In this document: piece after piece, positions 9,620-17,484 of the stretch
Numbering within the stretch: position 1 is the stretch's first letter
How the letters are laid out: every line of letters begins with the position of its first letter
Origin: Frankiales bacterium
GTDB taxonomy: Bacteria; Actinomycetota; Actinomycetes; Mycobacteriales; SCTD01
DNA: 34,634 nucleotides
Assembly: GCA_025352005.1 (NCBI GenBank)
Contig: JANXUE010000143.1
Coordinates: 1 to 34,634 of the forward strand
Reading direction: 5' to 3'
Notes under the pieces: model-generated
Told to the model about the DNA's origin: nothing
The model's input: the letters and a program-made list of their open reading frames with translations, nothing else
The model's database searches: none
Translations under genes and position numbers: made by a program

Positions 9620-10680
9620 GACGAGACCCCCATGGCGAGACCCACCGGAACGGTGACCATGGGCTCGACGTATGCAAGCTGGTCAGGCGTCAGGCCGGTC
9701 TTGCCGAGCTTGAGTGTGGACATGGGACGGGCGGACTGCACGGGAAGTCTGGTGGCGCTGGCGAGTCTGTCGGCGAGACCCGCGAGCCTCGAACCCCCAC
9801 CGGAGAGGACAACACGGCCGATGCGGGCGGCACCCGGCTGGGCCATGAAATAGTCGAGCGAGCCGCGTACCTCTTCGACGAAGGCGCCGCCGGTGGACTC
9901 GATGGCCCGGGCGGCGGGGTTGGCGTCGACCGCACCGGAGGCGCTCGCCATACCGATCTCCTGCTTGTGGGCCTCGGCCTGGTCCAGCGGCACTCCGAGG
10001 CGTTCCGCGATGGCGTCGGTGATGTCGCCACCGCCCATCATGAGGATGCGGACGAAGCGCGGGACGCCGCCCTGGTGGACCACGATGTTGGTGATGTTGG
10101 CACCGACGTCGACGAGGGCCTCGGCGTGCAGCGAGTCCAGGCCGGTGCTGTCGATAGTGACGAGAGCACGCAGCACGGCGAAGGAGGTGAGATCCACCAT
10201 CTGCGGCTGCAGCCCGGCCTTCTGAACCGCCTCGAGCGCGCTGTCCACCATGTCCCGCGCAGCCGCGACGAGGAGCACCCGGAGCATCCGACCGCCGGAC
10301 TCGTTGGTGAACTCCTCGAGCGGGTGGAAGTCCAGGATGGCCTGCTCGACCGGCATCGGGATGAAGTCCTGCACCTGGAACGCGAGGGACTTCTTGAGTT
10401 CATTGGCAGGCAGCCACGGCAGGTCGACCTGGCGGACGACGACCCTCTGGTTCGCCACGCCCACGACGACTTTGTTGCTGCTGAACTTGGCCTGGGCCCA
10501 CAACTGCTTGATCGCTGCGGCCACGGCCTCGGCGTCGACGACCTCACCGTCACGAACGGCGCCGACCGGAAGAGCTACCTGACCGAAGCGCTCGAGCGTC
10601 GCCCCACCCTTGCCGAGCGTGAGCTCGGCAGCCCGCACACCGGAGGTACCGATGTCGAGACCAACGACTTTGCCTGCCAC
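9616..10680 (-). CDS. pilM: Type IV pilus assembly ATPase-like PilM
   Basis: MAGKVVGLDIGTSGVRAAELTLGKGG...VVLSGGGSRLAGLADRL; actin-like PilM/FtsA fold motifs; GTG start. Confidence 0.93.
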   Translation of the reverse strand: MAGKVVGLDIGTSGVRAAELTLGKGGATLERFGQVALPVGAVRDGEVVDAEAVAAAIKQLWAQAKFSSNKVVVGVANQRVVVRQVDLPWLPANELKKSLAFQVQDFIPMPVEQAILDFHPLEEFTNESGGRMLRVLLVAAARDMVDSALEAVQKAGLQPQMVDLTSFAVLRALVTIDSTGLDSLHAEALVDVGANITNIVVHQGGVPRFVRILMMGGGDITDAIAERLGVPLDQAEAHKQEIGMASASGAVDANPAARAIESTGGAFVEEVRGSLDYFMAQPGAARIGRVVLSGGGSRLAGLADRLASATRLPVQSARPMSTLKLGKTGLTPDQLAYVEPMVTVPVGLAMGVSS

Positions 10681-10692
10681 TGCCTGTCCCCT

Positions 10693-10741
10693 CGGAATGC
10701 GGCCTTGCAGCCGCGAGGTTCCGGTCTTCGTGTCCGACCGG
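10693..10741 (-). promoter_or_regulatory. Structured pilM leader with two overlapping hairpins
   Basis: CGGAA-GCGGC/GCCGC-TTCCG fold (10693-10723) and CCGGTC/GACCGG (10721-10726/10736-10741) share 10721-10723. Confidence 0.45.
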
Positions 10742-10798
10742 TGTCAGGAGTGATCTCGGTCAATCAGACGGCTGGCTTGAGTCATCGGGGTCAGCCGG

Positions 10799-10816
10799 TT
10801 CCGCCGTCCGGCGGAA
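10799..10816 (-). terminator. Hairpin downstream of pilD, candidate terminator
   Basis: Perfect TTCCGCCG-TC-CGGCGGAA just after the pilD stop; no clear U tract. Confidence 0.5.
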
Positions 10817-10822
10817 TGCGGC

Positions 10823-11611
10823 TCACCCGACCGTGGCGCCCAGGTAGGCATCCGCCAGCTGCTGACCGACGAGAATCCCGGTCAGCGCACCGGCGAGCAT
10901 GAACGGCCCGAAGGGGACCTTGGTCTTGCGTCCGCCACCGGCGAACAGCACGACTCCGATCCCGAAAATGCCTCCGTAGAGGAAACCGGTGAACAACCCG
11001 ACGGCGAGCGCTCCATAGGAGACCCAGCCTAGGTAGGCCCCGAGCGTCGGCGCGAGCTTGACGTCCCCGAAGCCCATGCCGGCTGGGTAGGCGAACCACA
11101 GGGCGAAGTAGACCCCGAAGGCGACCGCAGCCCCAATGCCGGCCCTGATGAGGTCGTCGTACTCCCCAGTCAAGACGGCGGCCCCGCCCAGCAATGCAGC
11201 CGCCACCGGGTAGGACGGCAAGGTGAGCGCATCTGGAAGGCGCTTGAGGTCGATGTCGATCATCGCCAGGGCGACGCCGACAGCGGCCAGGTAGAGATAG
11301 GCAGGCAGGACCGCATCAAAACCGAAGCGCAGCGCCAGGACCGCGAACACGAGGCCAGTGAAAGCCTCGACCAAGGGGTACCGCGCGCTGATTGGCTCCG
11401 CGCAGTCGCGGCACCTGCCCCTGAGCATCAGCCAGCCCAGGACCGGCACGTTGTCACGCGGCCGGATCGGGTTCTCACAGCGAGGACACGCACTCGGTGG
11501 GCTGATCACCGACTCGCCCCGCGGAACGCGCCAGATGACGACGTTCAGGAACGAACCGATCATCAGCCCGACGAGGCCGGTGAAGCAGGTCAGCAGCAGG
11601 ATCACGAGCAT
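10823..11611 (-). CDS. pilD: Prepilin peptidase / N-methyltransferase
   Basis: GSFLNVVIWRVPRGESVISPPSACPRCENPIRPRDNVPVLGWLMLRGRCRDC...GMGFGDVKLAP; two CxxC pairs and GxGD-type active site. Confidence 0.95.
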   Translation of the reverse strand: MLVILLLTCFTGLVGLMIGSFLNVVIWRVPRGESVISPPSACPRCENPIRPRDNVPVLGWLMLRGRCRDCAEPISARYPLVEAFTGLVFAVLALRFGFDAVLPAYLYLAAVGVALAMIDIDLKRLPDALTLPSYPVAAALLGGAAVLTGEYDDLIRAGIGAAVAFGVYFALWFAYPAGMGFGDVKLAPTLGAYLGWVSYGALAVGLFTGFLYGGIFGIGVVLFAGGGRKTKVPFGPFMLAGALTGILVGQQLADAYLGATVG

Positions 11612-11649
11612 GTTTCTAGTCGACGCCGGTGAGGGAGGGGCACAGGCCG

Positions 11650-13182
11650 TCAGTTGACGTCGGTGCCGTCGTCCTCGCGCCAGTTGGTGACCTGGACCTC
11701 AAGGGTTGCTCCAGGCGGGTTGCTGGTGAAGCACTGGTCCAGGTAGAAGTCGATGTTCCCACCGAAGTCGATGGTCTTGGCGTATACCGTCCCGATCGTG
11801 TTGCGCCCACCTGTACCCGTGAGGGTTCCGTCCGGCACGAAGATCGCGGCGGCGAGGAACGGCGAGCTGTTGCCGCCTTGATAGCTCAATCCCTTGCTGC
11901 CGCCGGCGACCACGATCGTGACGTTGTTGGAGGTGCACCCCCCGGAGCTGTCGAGGCCCCTGAGGAAGCTGCTGGGGAAGTCACTGGATTTCAGCGAGAC
12001 ATCCCCTGTCGTGGTCACCGGGTCGCTCGTGTCCCAGTACAGAACTGGGGAGGAGATGCCGGCAGCTGCCAAGCTGGTCAGGGTGGCGCTGATGGCGCTC
12101 GTCGCCAGGTTGTACGTGCCCTCAGCCTGCGCTGTCGAGCGAAGCTGGTCGTACTGGGCGTCCGTGAGGCCCCGCGGTCGGTATCCGTAGATGCTGGTCA
12201 GGTCCTGCTGCGTGAACAGCGACGTCGTCGGATAGACGCTTCCATCGGAGCGGACGTAGGCGTTGTAACACGGTAAGTCTGCAGACGTGAACATTGCCGG
12301 CGAGGCAGGGCCGGCACTGGCGCCGCCGTCCTGGTCGAAGCGGAACATGGCGTTGCAGCGGGAGGTTCCTGCCTTGTGGATCGGGGCGCCACCACCACCA
12401 GAAGTGCAGCTGGTGTTACTCGTCGAGATGCCTCCGACAGCATGCGCCGCCGCAGGCTGGTCATAGAACAGGTCAAGAGCTGTGCGGCCAGCGGCAGCGT
12501 CGTAGGAGAACTGAACTCCACTGCCGCTCGCGGCGTCGTTCTGCCGGTTGTACATGCAACCGCCGGTGAAGATGCTCTCGTAATGCAGACCGACGTTGCC
12601 GTTGCCGCTGAAGTTGGTCTCGGAGAACACGCCGAGCGGGTAAGACAAGGGCCGCATCTGCACGTCGACCGCCAAGCGGCGCGCTCCCGGCCCGCTGCCC
12701 GCGACGCCCGTCGAGTGGATCCGGTACTTCCCGAAGCACTGCCCGGGCGGCGATGCGTGCCGCGCCGGGCAGTTGGGGACGTAGGGCTTCACCGTGCTGA
12801 TCCAGACCTTGAAGCAGTCACTCGACAGGACGCACGCGCCCGTTCCGCCATCGACCCGGATCTGCTTGGGACTGGACGAGTTCACCCAGGGGTTGGGCGA
12901 CGTCGTGCACCCTGACACCGGTCCGCCGGGAGGCTCCTGGCACGTCAAGCTGCCCAAGGTCGTCCCCCGCAGGTACTGGAGAGCCTGCGCTACGCCCGCC
13001 TCTGAGGACGCGAGCGCCCCGAGGGACTGGCGGTCCCGACTGCTGTTGCCAAGGTTGTTCACGGTCAGAGCCGTGGCCGTGAGGGTGAGGGCCCCGACGA
13101 CGGCGATGACCAGGATCACCGCGAGCATGGCAATGCCCTGGTCGTCGCAAGGGTTCCGGCGGCGCATCGCAGTCTCCGTCAT
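11650..13182 (-). CDS. Large PilX-like minor pilin / pilus assembly protein
   Basis: 510 aa; MTETAMRRRNPCDDQGIAMLAVILVIAVVGALTLTATALTVNNLGNSSRDRQ; PilX-type N-terminus, long Cys-containing C-terminal region. Confidence 0.75.
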   Translation of the reverse strand: MTETAMRRRNPCDDQGIAMLAVILVIAVVGALTLTATALTVNNLGNSSRDRQSLGALASSEAGVAQALQYLRGTTLGSLTCQEPPGGPVSGCTTSPNPWVNSSSPKQIRVDGGTGACVLSSDCFKVWISTVKPYVPNCPARHASPPGQCFGKYRIHSTGVAGSGPGARRLAVDVQMRPLSYPLGVFSETNFSGNGNVGLHYESIFTGGCMYNRQNDAASGSGVQFSYDAAAGRTALDLFYDQPAAAHAVGGISTSNTSCTSGGGGAPIHKAGTSRCNAMFRFDQDGGASAGPASPAMFTSADLPCYNAYVRSDGSVYPTTSLFTQQDLTSIYGYRPRGLTDAQYDQLRSTAQAEGTYNLATSAISATLTSLAAAGISSPVLYWDTSDPVTTTGDVSLKSSDFPSSFLRGLDSSGGCTSNNVTIVVAGGSKGLSYQGGNSSPFLAAAIFVPDGTLTGTGGRNTIGTVYAKTIDFGGNIDFYLDQCFTSNPPGATLEVQVTNWREDDGTDVN

Positions 13183-13937
13183 GAGGCGTTCCTGAGGTCG
13201 ACCTGGGTCCGGTAGACTTGGGGGTGGTTGTCGATGTTCATGGTCACGTTCAAGACCACTGAGTCGATGTTCGCGAGCTCCACGTCCAGCAACCCGTTGA
13301 CGTTGCCGACCGGGTTGCCCGCTTCATCGAGCTCACGCCAAGTGGTGACGCCGTCGCTGGGGTCGATGTCATAGCGGTAGTTGTTGCTCCGGTACTCGAC
13401 CTTGAAGGCCGACACGTTTCCGGCCAGCAGCGGCTGCCCGCCCGAGCAACTGGTGCTGGTAGCGCTGATCGGGGTGACAGCCGGCGTGACCTGGTTGTCG
13501 ATCACGTAGAGCTGCCTGGTGGTCGGCTCGAAGCAATAGGTGATGTCTTCAGGGTTCCCGCCGTTGTGGGCGGAGCAGGCCGGCAAGCTCGTGTCCCGAC
13601 CGGGGAGGGCGACGCCGCCGATGCAGCTGTCACCGTCGAAGTCGGCCTGGATCCGGATTCCGACCACGCCGTTGCTGTTGAAGGTCGGTCCGTCAGGGTT
13701 GACCGCCGTGACCACAGAGCTCGCCTGCCGCAGGTCCCGCGCCATCCGGTTCAGGGCCTGACGGGCTTCCTCGTTCAGGTCGTGGAGCTCGTTAGAGGTC
13801 TTGACGACCCCGCTGCTGACCTTCAGCGCCGAGAAGGTCACAGCGAGGAGCACGAACACCACGACCATGGAGATCAACATCTCGACGAGCGTGAATCCCG
13901 CGTCCTCGTCGGTCTCGACCGCCCGAAGCCGCCTCAT
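13179..13937 (-). CDS. PilW-like prepilin-type protein
   Basis: MRRLRAVETDEDAGFTLVEMLISMVVVFVLLAVTFSALKVSS; class III prepilin N-terminus; ATGA overlaps on both sides. Confidence 0.85.
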   Translation of the reverse strand: MRRLRAVETDEDAGFTLVEMLISMVVVFVLLAVTFSALKVSSGVVKTSNELHDLNEEARQALNRMARDLRQASSVVTAVNPDGPTFNSNGVVGIRIQADFDGDSCIGGVALPGRDTSLPACSAHNGGNPEDITYCFEPTTRQLYVIDNQVTPAVTPISATSTSCSGGQPLLAGNVSAFKVEYRSNNYRYDIDPSDGVTTWRELDEAGNPVGNVNGLLDVELANIDSVVLNVTMNIDNHPQVYRTQVDLRNAS

Positions 13938-15673
13938 CGCTGGTCGTCCGCGACGCAGGTCAGTTGGCCGAGCTGCACCTTGATGGAGGAGTAGCCGGAT
14001 CCGGCCTCGTTGGTCAACGTCGATGCCGTCGACAGCGACATAATGCCGTTCGTGAACCCTCGCACTCCGGAGGTGGCACCGGTGTTCACGACGTTCGGGA
14101 GATTGCTGGTCAACGACGAGACGATCACCTGACTCAAGAGGCTGAAGTTGCCCAGTCGGGTCGTCGTGGGGTCCCACACGTCACTGCCCGAAGCCAGCAC
14201 CGGCGCCGCCCCAGCCGTCGTGTCGTAGGTCCAGGTGGCCGTGTGCCATCTCGGCATGATGTCTAAAGGAGGCGTAATCTTCTGCCCCCACCACCCCAGG
14301 GCCACGGAGTACTTGCCCACAATGGTCCCGTCGGAGCCACAGTCGACGGTGGACGAGTTCAGCGTCATCGACACCAAACCCTTCCCTCCGGACTCGGGGT
14401 TGTTGGGGAACAGGATCACCTGGCGCTTCGCGAAGGCCGAAGCGCCGGCGATCGACTTCTGCGGGATGGACGTGAGGGCGTTGGAGCTCACGTAGACGCC
14501 TCCGGACATGGCGGCCGAGCTTCCGGAACCCGTGTCGGGCGCCTTGACGTAGGGAGGGGCACCCATCTCGTAGCCGAGAAGGTCAGAGGAAGGGACTCCC
14601 AGACCACCTCCGTCGAGGTTGTCGTAGCTCAGCAGGCCACAGGACCCGCCGCTGTTGTCCGTCACTGCCCCCGAGAGGGCGTTGGTCGGTGTGGCTGCCG
14701 TCGTGACGTCCGTCGGCGCGTTGGGGAGGCCCGTGGACACATCCCCGGTCACGTCTGTGACGGCGGTCCGACCAAAGCCGTACCAGCGACAGCCTGAACC
14801 GCCCGACGCACTGACCGTGCCCGAGCTGACGACCGCGTTCGTGGGCAGGTTGAACTGGGTCAACAGCCCCGTGACGGACGTGGTCCCACTCTTGCTCGCG
14901 ATGGCGCCGGTCGCATATCCAGCCACCGTCGAACCACTCGACTGCGAGCCATCAGCGCTGGCGACTCCCTCCTGCAGCTCCAAGGTGGTGCCATCGGCGC
15001 CCGTCGAGGTGACGTCGACGGCTACAGAGCGGGCCTGCGTCTGGATGACTGGCGCTGCCGCGCGCCCTTCGGATACCCGCGTGTAGTTGCCAAGCTGCTT
15101 GGCCTTGCCGGCGCTCGTCCACTTAGTGATGACGGTGATTCCCAGCAGGAGCGAAGGTGCCTGGTCCTTCCCCACGGTCTGGCTGTCGTAGACGCTCTGG
15201 AAACGGGAGGCCGGGATCACGGTGCCGTCAGGTGCCAGGAACTGTGCGTCGATGACCTGGGTGTAATCACTGGCTCCAGCGAGCTGCCCCGTCGTCACAC
15301 GGTAGAACGGGCCAGCCGGCTCCCCACCCGACGCGACCGCGGTCGCTACGTAGGACCCGTTCATCGCGGTGCCGCCGCTCGTCAGCGTTGTCGTCGGCGC
15401 CGCTGACGTCGCATTGGTGTAGTAGAGGTCGAGCAGGTCGAGGAAGGGACCGTTCTGGCGGTCGACGTGGAACCGGAGGTCGCGGATCTGCTCGATCCGC
15501 TCCTGGGAGAGGTTCTTCGCCCGCGTGTCGAGCTTCAGGGCAACCGTGGACCGGAGCATCCCGATGAAGGCGGGGAGCGAGGCCGTGAGCACCAGAGCAG
15601 TCAGACCCAGCGCGATCATGACTTCGACGAGGGTGAACCCCTCCTCGCCGCGACGGCGGTTACATATAGACAC
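13934..15673 (-). CDS. Large PilV-like prepilin-type protein
   Basis: 579 aa; MSICNRRRGEEGFTLVEVMIALGLTALVLTASLPAFIGMLRST. Confidence 0.82.
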   Translation of the reverse strand: MSICNRRRGEEGFTLVEVMIALGLTALVLTASLPAFIGMLRSTVALKLDTRAKNLSQERIEQIRDLRFHVDRQNGPFLDLLDLYYTNATSAAPTTTLTSGGTAMNGSYVATAVASGGEPAGPFYRVTTGQLAGASDYTQVIDAQFLAPDGTVIPASRFQSVYDSQTVGKDQAPSLLLGITVITKWTSAGKAKQLGNYTRVSEGRAAAPVIQTQARSVAVDVTSTGADGTTLELQEGVASADGSQSSGSTVAGYATGAIASKSGTTSVTGLLTQFNLPTNAVVSSGTVSASGGSGCRWYGFGRTAVTDVTGDVSTGLPNAPTDVTTAATPTNALSGAVTDNSGGSCGLLSYDNLDGGGLGVPSSDLLGYEMGAPPYVKAPDTGSGSSAAMSGGVYVSSNALTSIPQKSIAGASAFAKRQVILFPNNPESGGKGLVSMTLNSSTVDCGSDGTIVGKYSVALGWWGQKITPPLDIMPRWHTATWTYDTTAGAAPVLASGSDVWDPTTTRLGNFSLLSQVIVSSLTSNLPNVVNTGATSGVRGFTNGIMSLSTASTLTNEAGSGYSSIKVQLGQLTCVADDQR

Positions 15674-16151
15674 GCGAGGTCAGCCCTTCAACGTAGATGG
15701 TGTAAACCTTCGACCTCGAGCTGCTACGGATCAGGATGGTGGCGGGGGTCGCCGTGCCACGGGGGTAGAAGTAGACGCAGCTGTGACCGCTCGGACAAGC
15801 CGGTGCAGGGCTGGGCAGCGTGACCGTCTCAGACAGCGTGACCCTGGACGACTGCGTCGTCCGTGCCCCTTCAACGGCAGTCCCACCTGTGCCGCACGCG
15901 TACTGCCAGAGCACGTAGGCCCGCGTCGACGAGAAGTCCACGCAGTAGGTCCGCCCCTCGGACACCGAGCGCTCAGCCGTCTTGCGCAACTGGCTGACCA
16001 TCTCCTGGGAAGACCCCTGCTGCTCCGAGGTGCGCTGCCAGTTCAGGACCCCCGCGGCCCCGATCGCGGCAAGGACGGAGCCGATCAGCATCGTGACCAG
16101 TAGCTCGAGCAACGTGAAGCCTGCGTCAGCGTCACCACGGGACCGGTTCAT
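15660..16151 (-). CDS. GspH/FimT-type minor pseudopilin
   Basis: MNRSRGDADAGFTLLELLVTMLIGSVLAAIGAAGVLNWQRTSEQQG; short beta-rich C-terminus. Confidence 0.82.
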   Translation of the reverse strand: MNRSRGDADAGFTLLELLVTMLIGSVLAAIGAAGVLNWQRTSEQQGSSQEMVSQLRKTAERSVSEGRTYCVDFSSTRAYVLWQYACGTGGTAVEGARTTQSSRVTLSETVTLPSPAPACPSGHSCVYFYPRGTATPATILIRSSSRSKVYTIYVEGLTSRVYM

Positions 16152-16594
16152 GGGCAGGCTCCTGGCTCGAGCCCGTTCAGGGCGCTGTACCGGAAGGTCT
16201 TCACGCTGCCGTTCGGATCAGTGAGCGCGACGCACCAGCCAGTGGGGTTGTTGAGGTTGGCTGATGCCCCAGTGGCCGGCGCTTGGCTTCCAACTGTCAA
16301 CCGGGCGTAAGTGCTGTAAGACGATCCGTCTGTCAGGACGATCTGGCCGGGGGTGCCATAGCCGAGCGTGATAGGCCCAGGGCTCTCGATGAAGTACGTC
16401 GCGACTTCCTTGCCCAAGCTACTGACGTCGGCTTTCACTCCCGCGTCATGGGCCTTCGCCCGCTGGCTCAGAAAGACGGGAATCGCGATCGAGGCCAGCA
16501 CCCCCAAGATGATCATGACCACGAGGAGCTCGATCAAAGTGAACCCACGCTCGTCGCACAAGGGTGAGCTTTGTGCCTTCAGCCGGCGGGTCAT
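16148..16594 (-). CDS. Type IV pilin (second PilA-like)
   Basis: MTRRLKAQSSPLCDERGFTLIELLVVMIILGVLASIAIPVFLSQRAKAHDAG; paralogous to the pilin at 16696-17169. Confidence 0.88.
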   Translation of the reverse strand: MTRRLKAQSSPLCDERGFTLIELLVVMIILGVLASIAIPVFLSQRAKAHDAGVKADVSSLGKEVATYFIESPGPITLGYGTPGQIVLTDGSSYSTYARLTVGSQAPATGASANLNNPTGWCVALTDPNGSVKTFRYSALNGLEPGACP

Positions 16595-16641
16595 GAATTC
16601 TCCTTCGGCGAATTCAAGGCGTGACTTGAGATGAACAGCCG

Positions 16642-16674
16642 GGAAGGGCCGACCCTGATGGGTCCGCCCTCCCC
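16642..16674 (-). terminator. Hairpin between major pilin and downstream minor-pilin operon (candidate terminator/attenuator)
   Basis: GGGAAGGGCCGACCC-TGAT-GGGTCCGCCCTCCC, long near-perfect stem just after the pilA stop; U tract weak. Confidence 0.6.
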
Positions 16675-16695
16675 TGATAGCCAGTTAGGTGGCGG

Positions 16696-17169
16696 TTAGC
16701 CGTTGGCGTCGGTGCAGGCGCCCGCAGTGAGGCCGCCGGCGGCGGAGTACTCAAAGCCGACAACGGACTTGTCGCCCTGGGCGTCCTGAACCGTGACGCA
16801 CCAGTGCGTTGCGTCCACGAAGAACTGGTTGAACAGGGTGACGTTGTTGCTTGACTTACCCAGGTCAGTAGCCGCGTAGGCAGCGATCGCCGGAGGGCCG
16901 ACTACGGCCGGGGCGCTCAGGGAGTAGCGACCGGCGGCGGTCTGAACAACGACCGGCGAAACGGTGTTGTCGACGTAGTAGGTCGCGATCTCCTTGCCGA
17001 TGGTGGAGACATCGGCCTTGGCTGCGGTGTCCTGCGCCTTCTTACGCTGGTTCAAGAACACCGGGATGGCGATCGCGGCGAGGATGCCGATGATGATCAT
17101 GACGACCAGGAGCTCGATGAGGGTGAAGCCACCCTCGGACTCCTGCGACTTACGGATACGAGCCAGCAT
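16696..17169 (-). CDS. pilA: Major type IV pilin
   Basis: MLARIRKSQESEGGFTLIELLVVMIIIGILAAIAIPVFLNQRKKAQDTAAKADV; G/F prepilin cleavage site; SD GGAGG (17178-17182) 8 nt before ATG. Confidence 0.93.
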   Translation of the reverse strand: MLARIRKSQESEGGFTLIELLVVMIIIGILAAIAIPVFLNQRKKAQDTAAKADVSTIGKEIATYYVDNTVSPVVVQTAAGRYSLSAPAVVGPPAIAAYAATDLGKSSNNVTLFNQFFVDATHWCVTVQDAQGDKSVVGFEYSAAGGLTAGACTDANG

Positions 17170-17200
17170 TGCGATGTCCTCCAGGACTGGATATGTGTGA

Positions 17201-17249
17201 GCCGCGCGGTGGTCCTGCAACTCCTCGCGCGGCCCTCCGAGGAGGGGCC
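17201..17249 (-). promoter_or_regulatory. Putative expression platform: two overlapping hairpins between aptamer and pilA start
   Basis: GGCCCTCC-GA-GGAGGGGCC (17231-17249) and GCCGCGCG/CGCGCGGC (17201-17208/17226-17233) share 17231-17233. Confidence 0.5.
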
Positions 17250-17254
17250 GGCCG

Positions 17255-17325
17255 AGGCAGCTGGGCTGACTGCGATGAGTCCCCTGGCTTTGCGTCCCCG
17301 CCTCACGACGGGTTTGCCTTTGCTT
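17255..17325 (-). ncRNA. Cyclic di-GMP-I (GEMM) riboswitch aptamer in the pilA leader
   Basis: Minus-strand GCAAAGGCAAACCCGUCGUGAGGCGGGGACGCAAAGCCAGGGGACUCAUCGCAGUCAGCCCAGCUGCCU: conserved GGCAAACC, P1b CCCGUC-GUGA-GGCGGG with GNRA loop, GGGACGCAAAGCC, P2 GGG..CCC/GACU..AGUC, closing AGGCA/UGCCU. Confidence 0.87.
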
Positions 17326-17351
17326 GGCGTTGCGGCTCTATGACAATAGAT

Positions 17352-17379
17352 ACTTCGGCTAGATCAGGTAGACCCTTTA
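17352..17379 (-). promoter_or_regulatory. Sigma28/WhiG-like promoter candidate for pilA
   Basis: TAAA (17379-17376) - 16 nt - GCCGAAGT (17359-17352), resembling TAAA-N15/16-GCCGATAA; predicted start just upstream of the aptamer. Confidence 0.4.
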
Positions 17380-17423
17380 GCGCTCCAAACAGGATTCTCG
17401 AAAGAACTGATCGACAACGCAGA

Positions 17424-17453
17424 ACGGCCCCGCCGAATGTTCGGCGGGGCCGT
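17424..17453 (-). terminator. Terminator hairpin downstream of pilC
   Basis: Perfect 14-bp stem ACGGCCCCGCCGAA-TG-TTCGGCGGGGCCGT followed by UUCUGCGUUG on the minus strand. Confidence 0.75.
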
Positions 17454-17484
17454 GGTTGTGCTGACTGAAGCGACGTACAACGAA

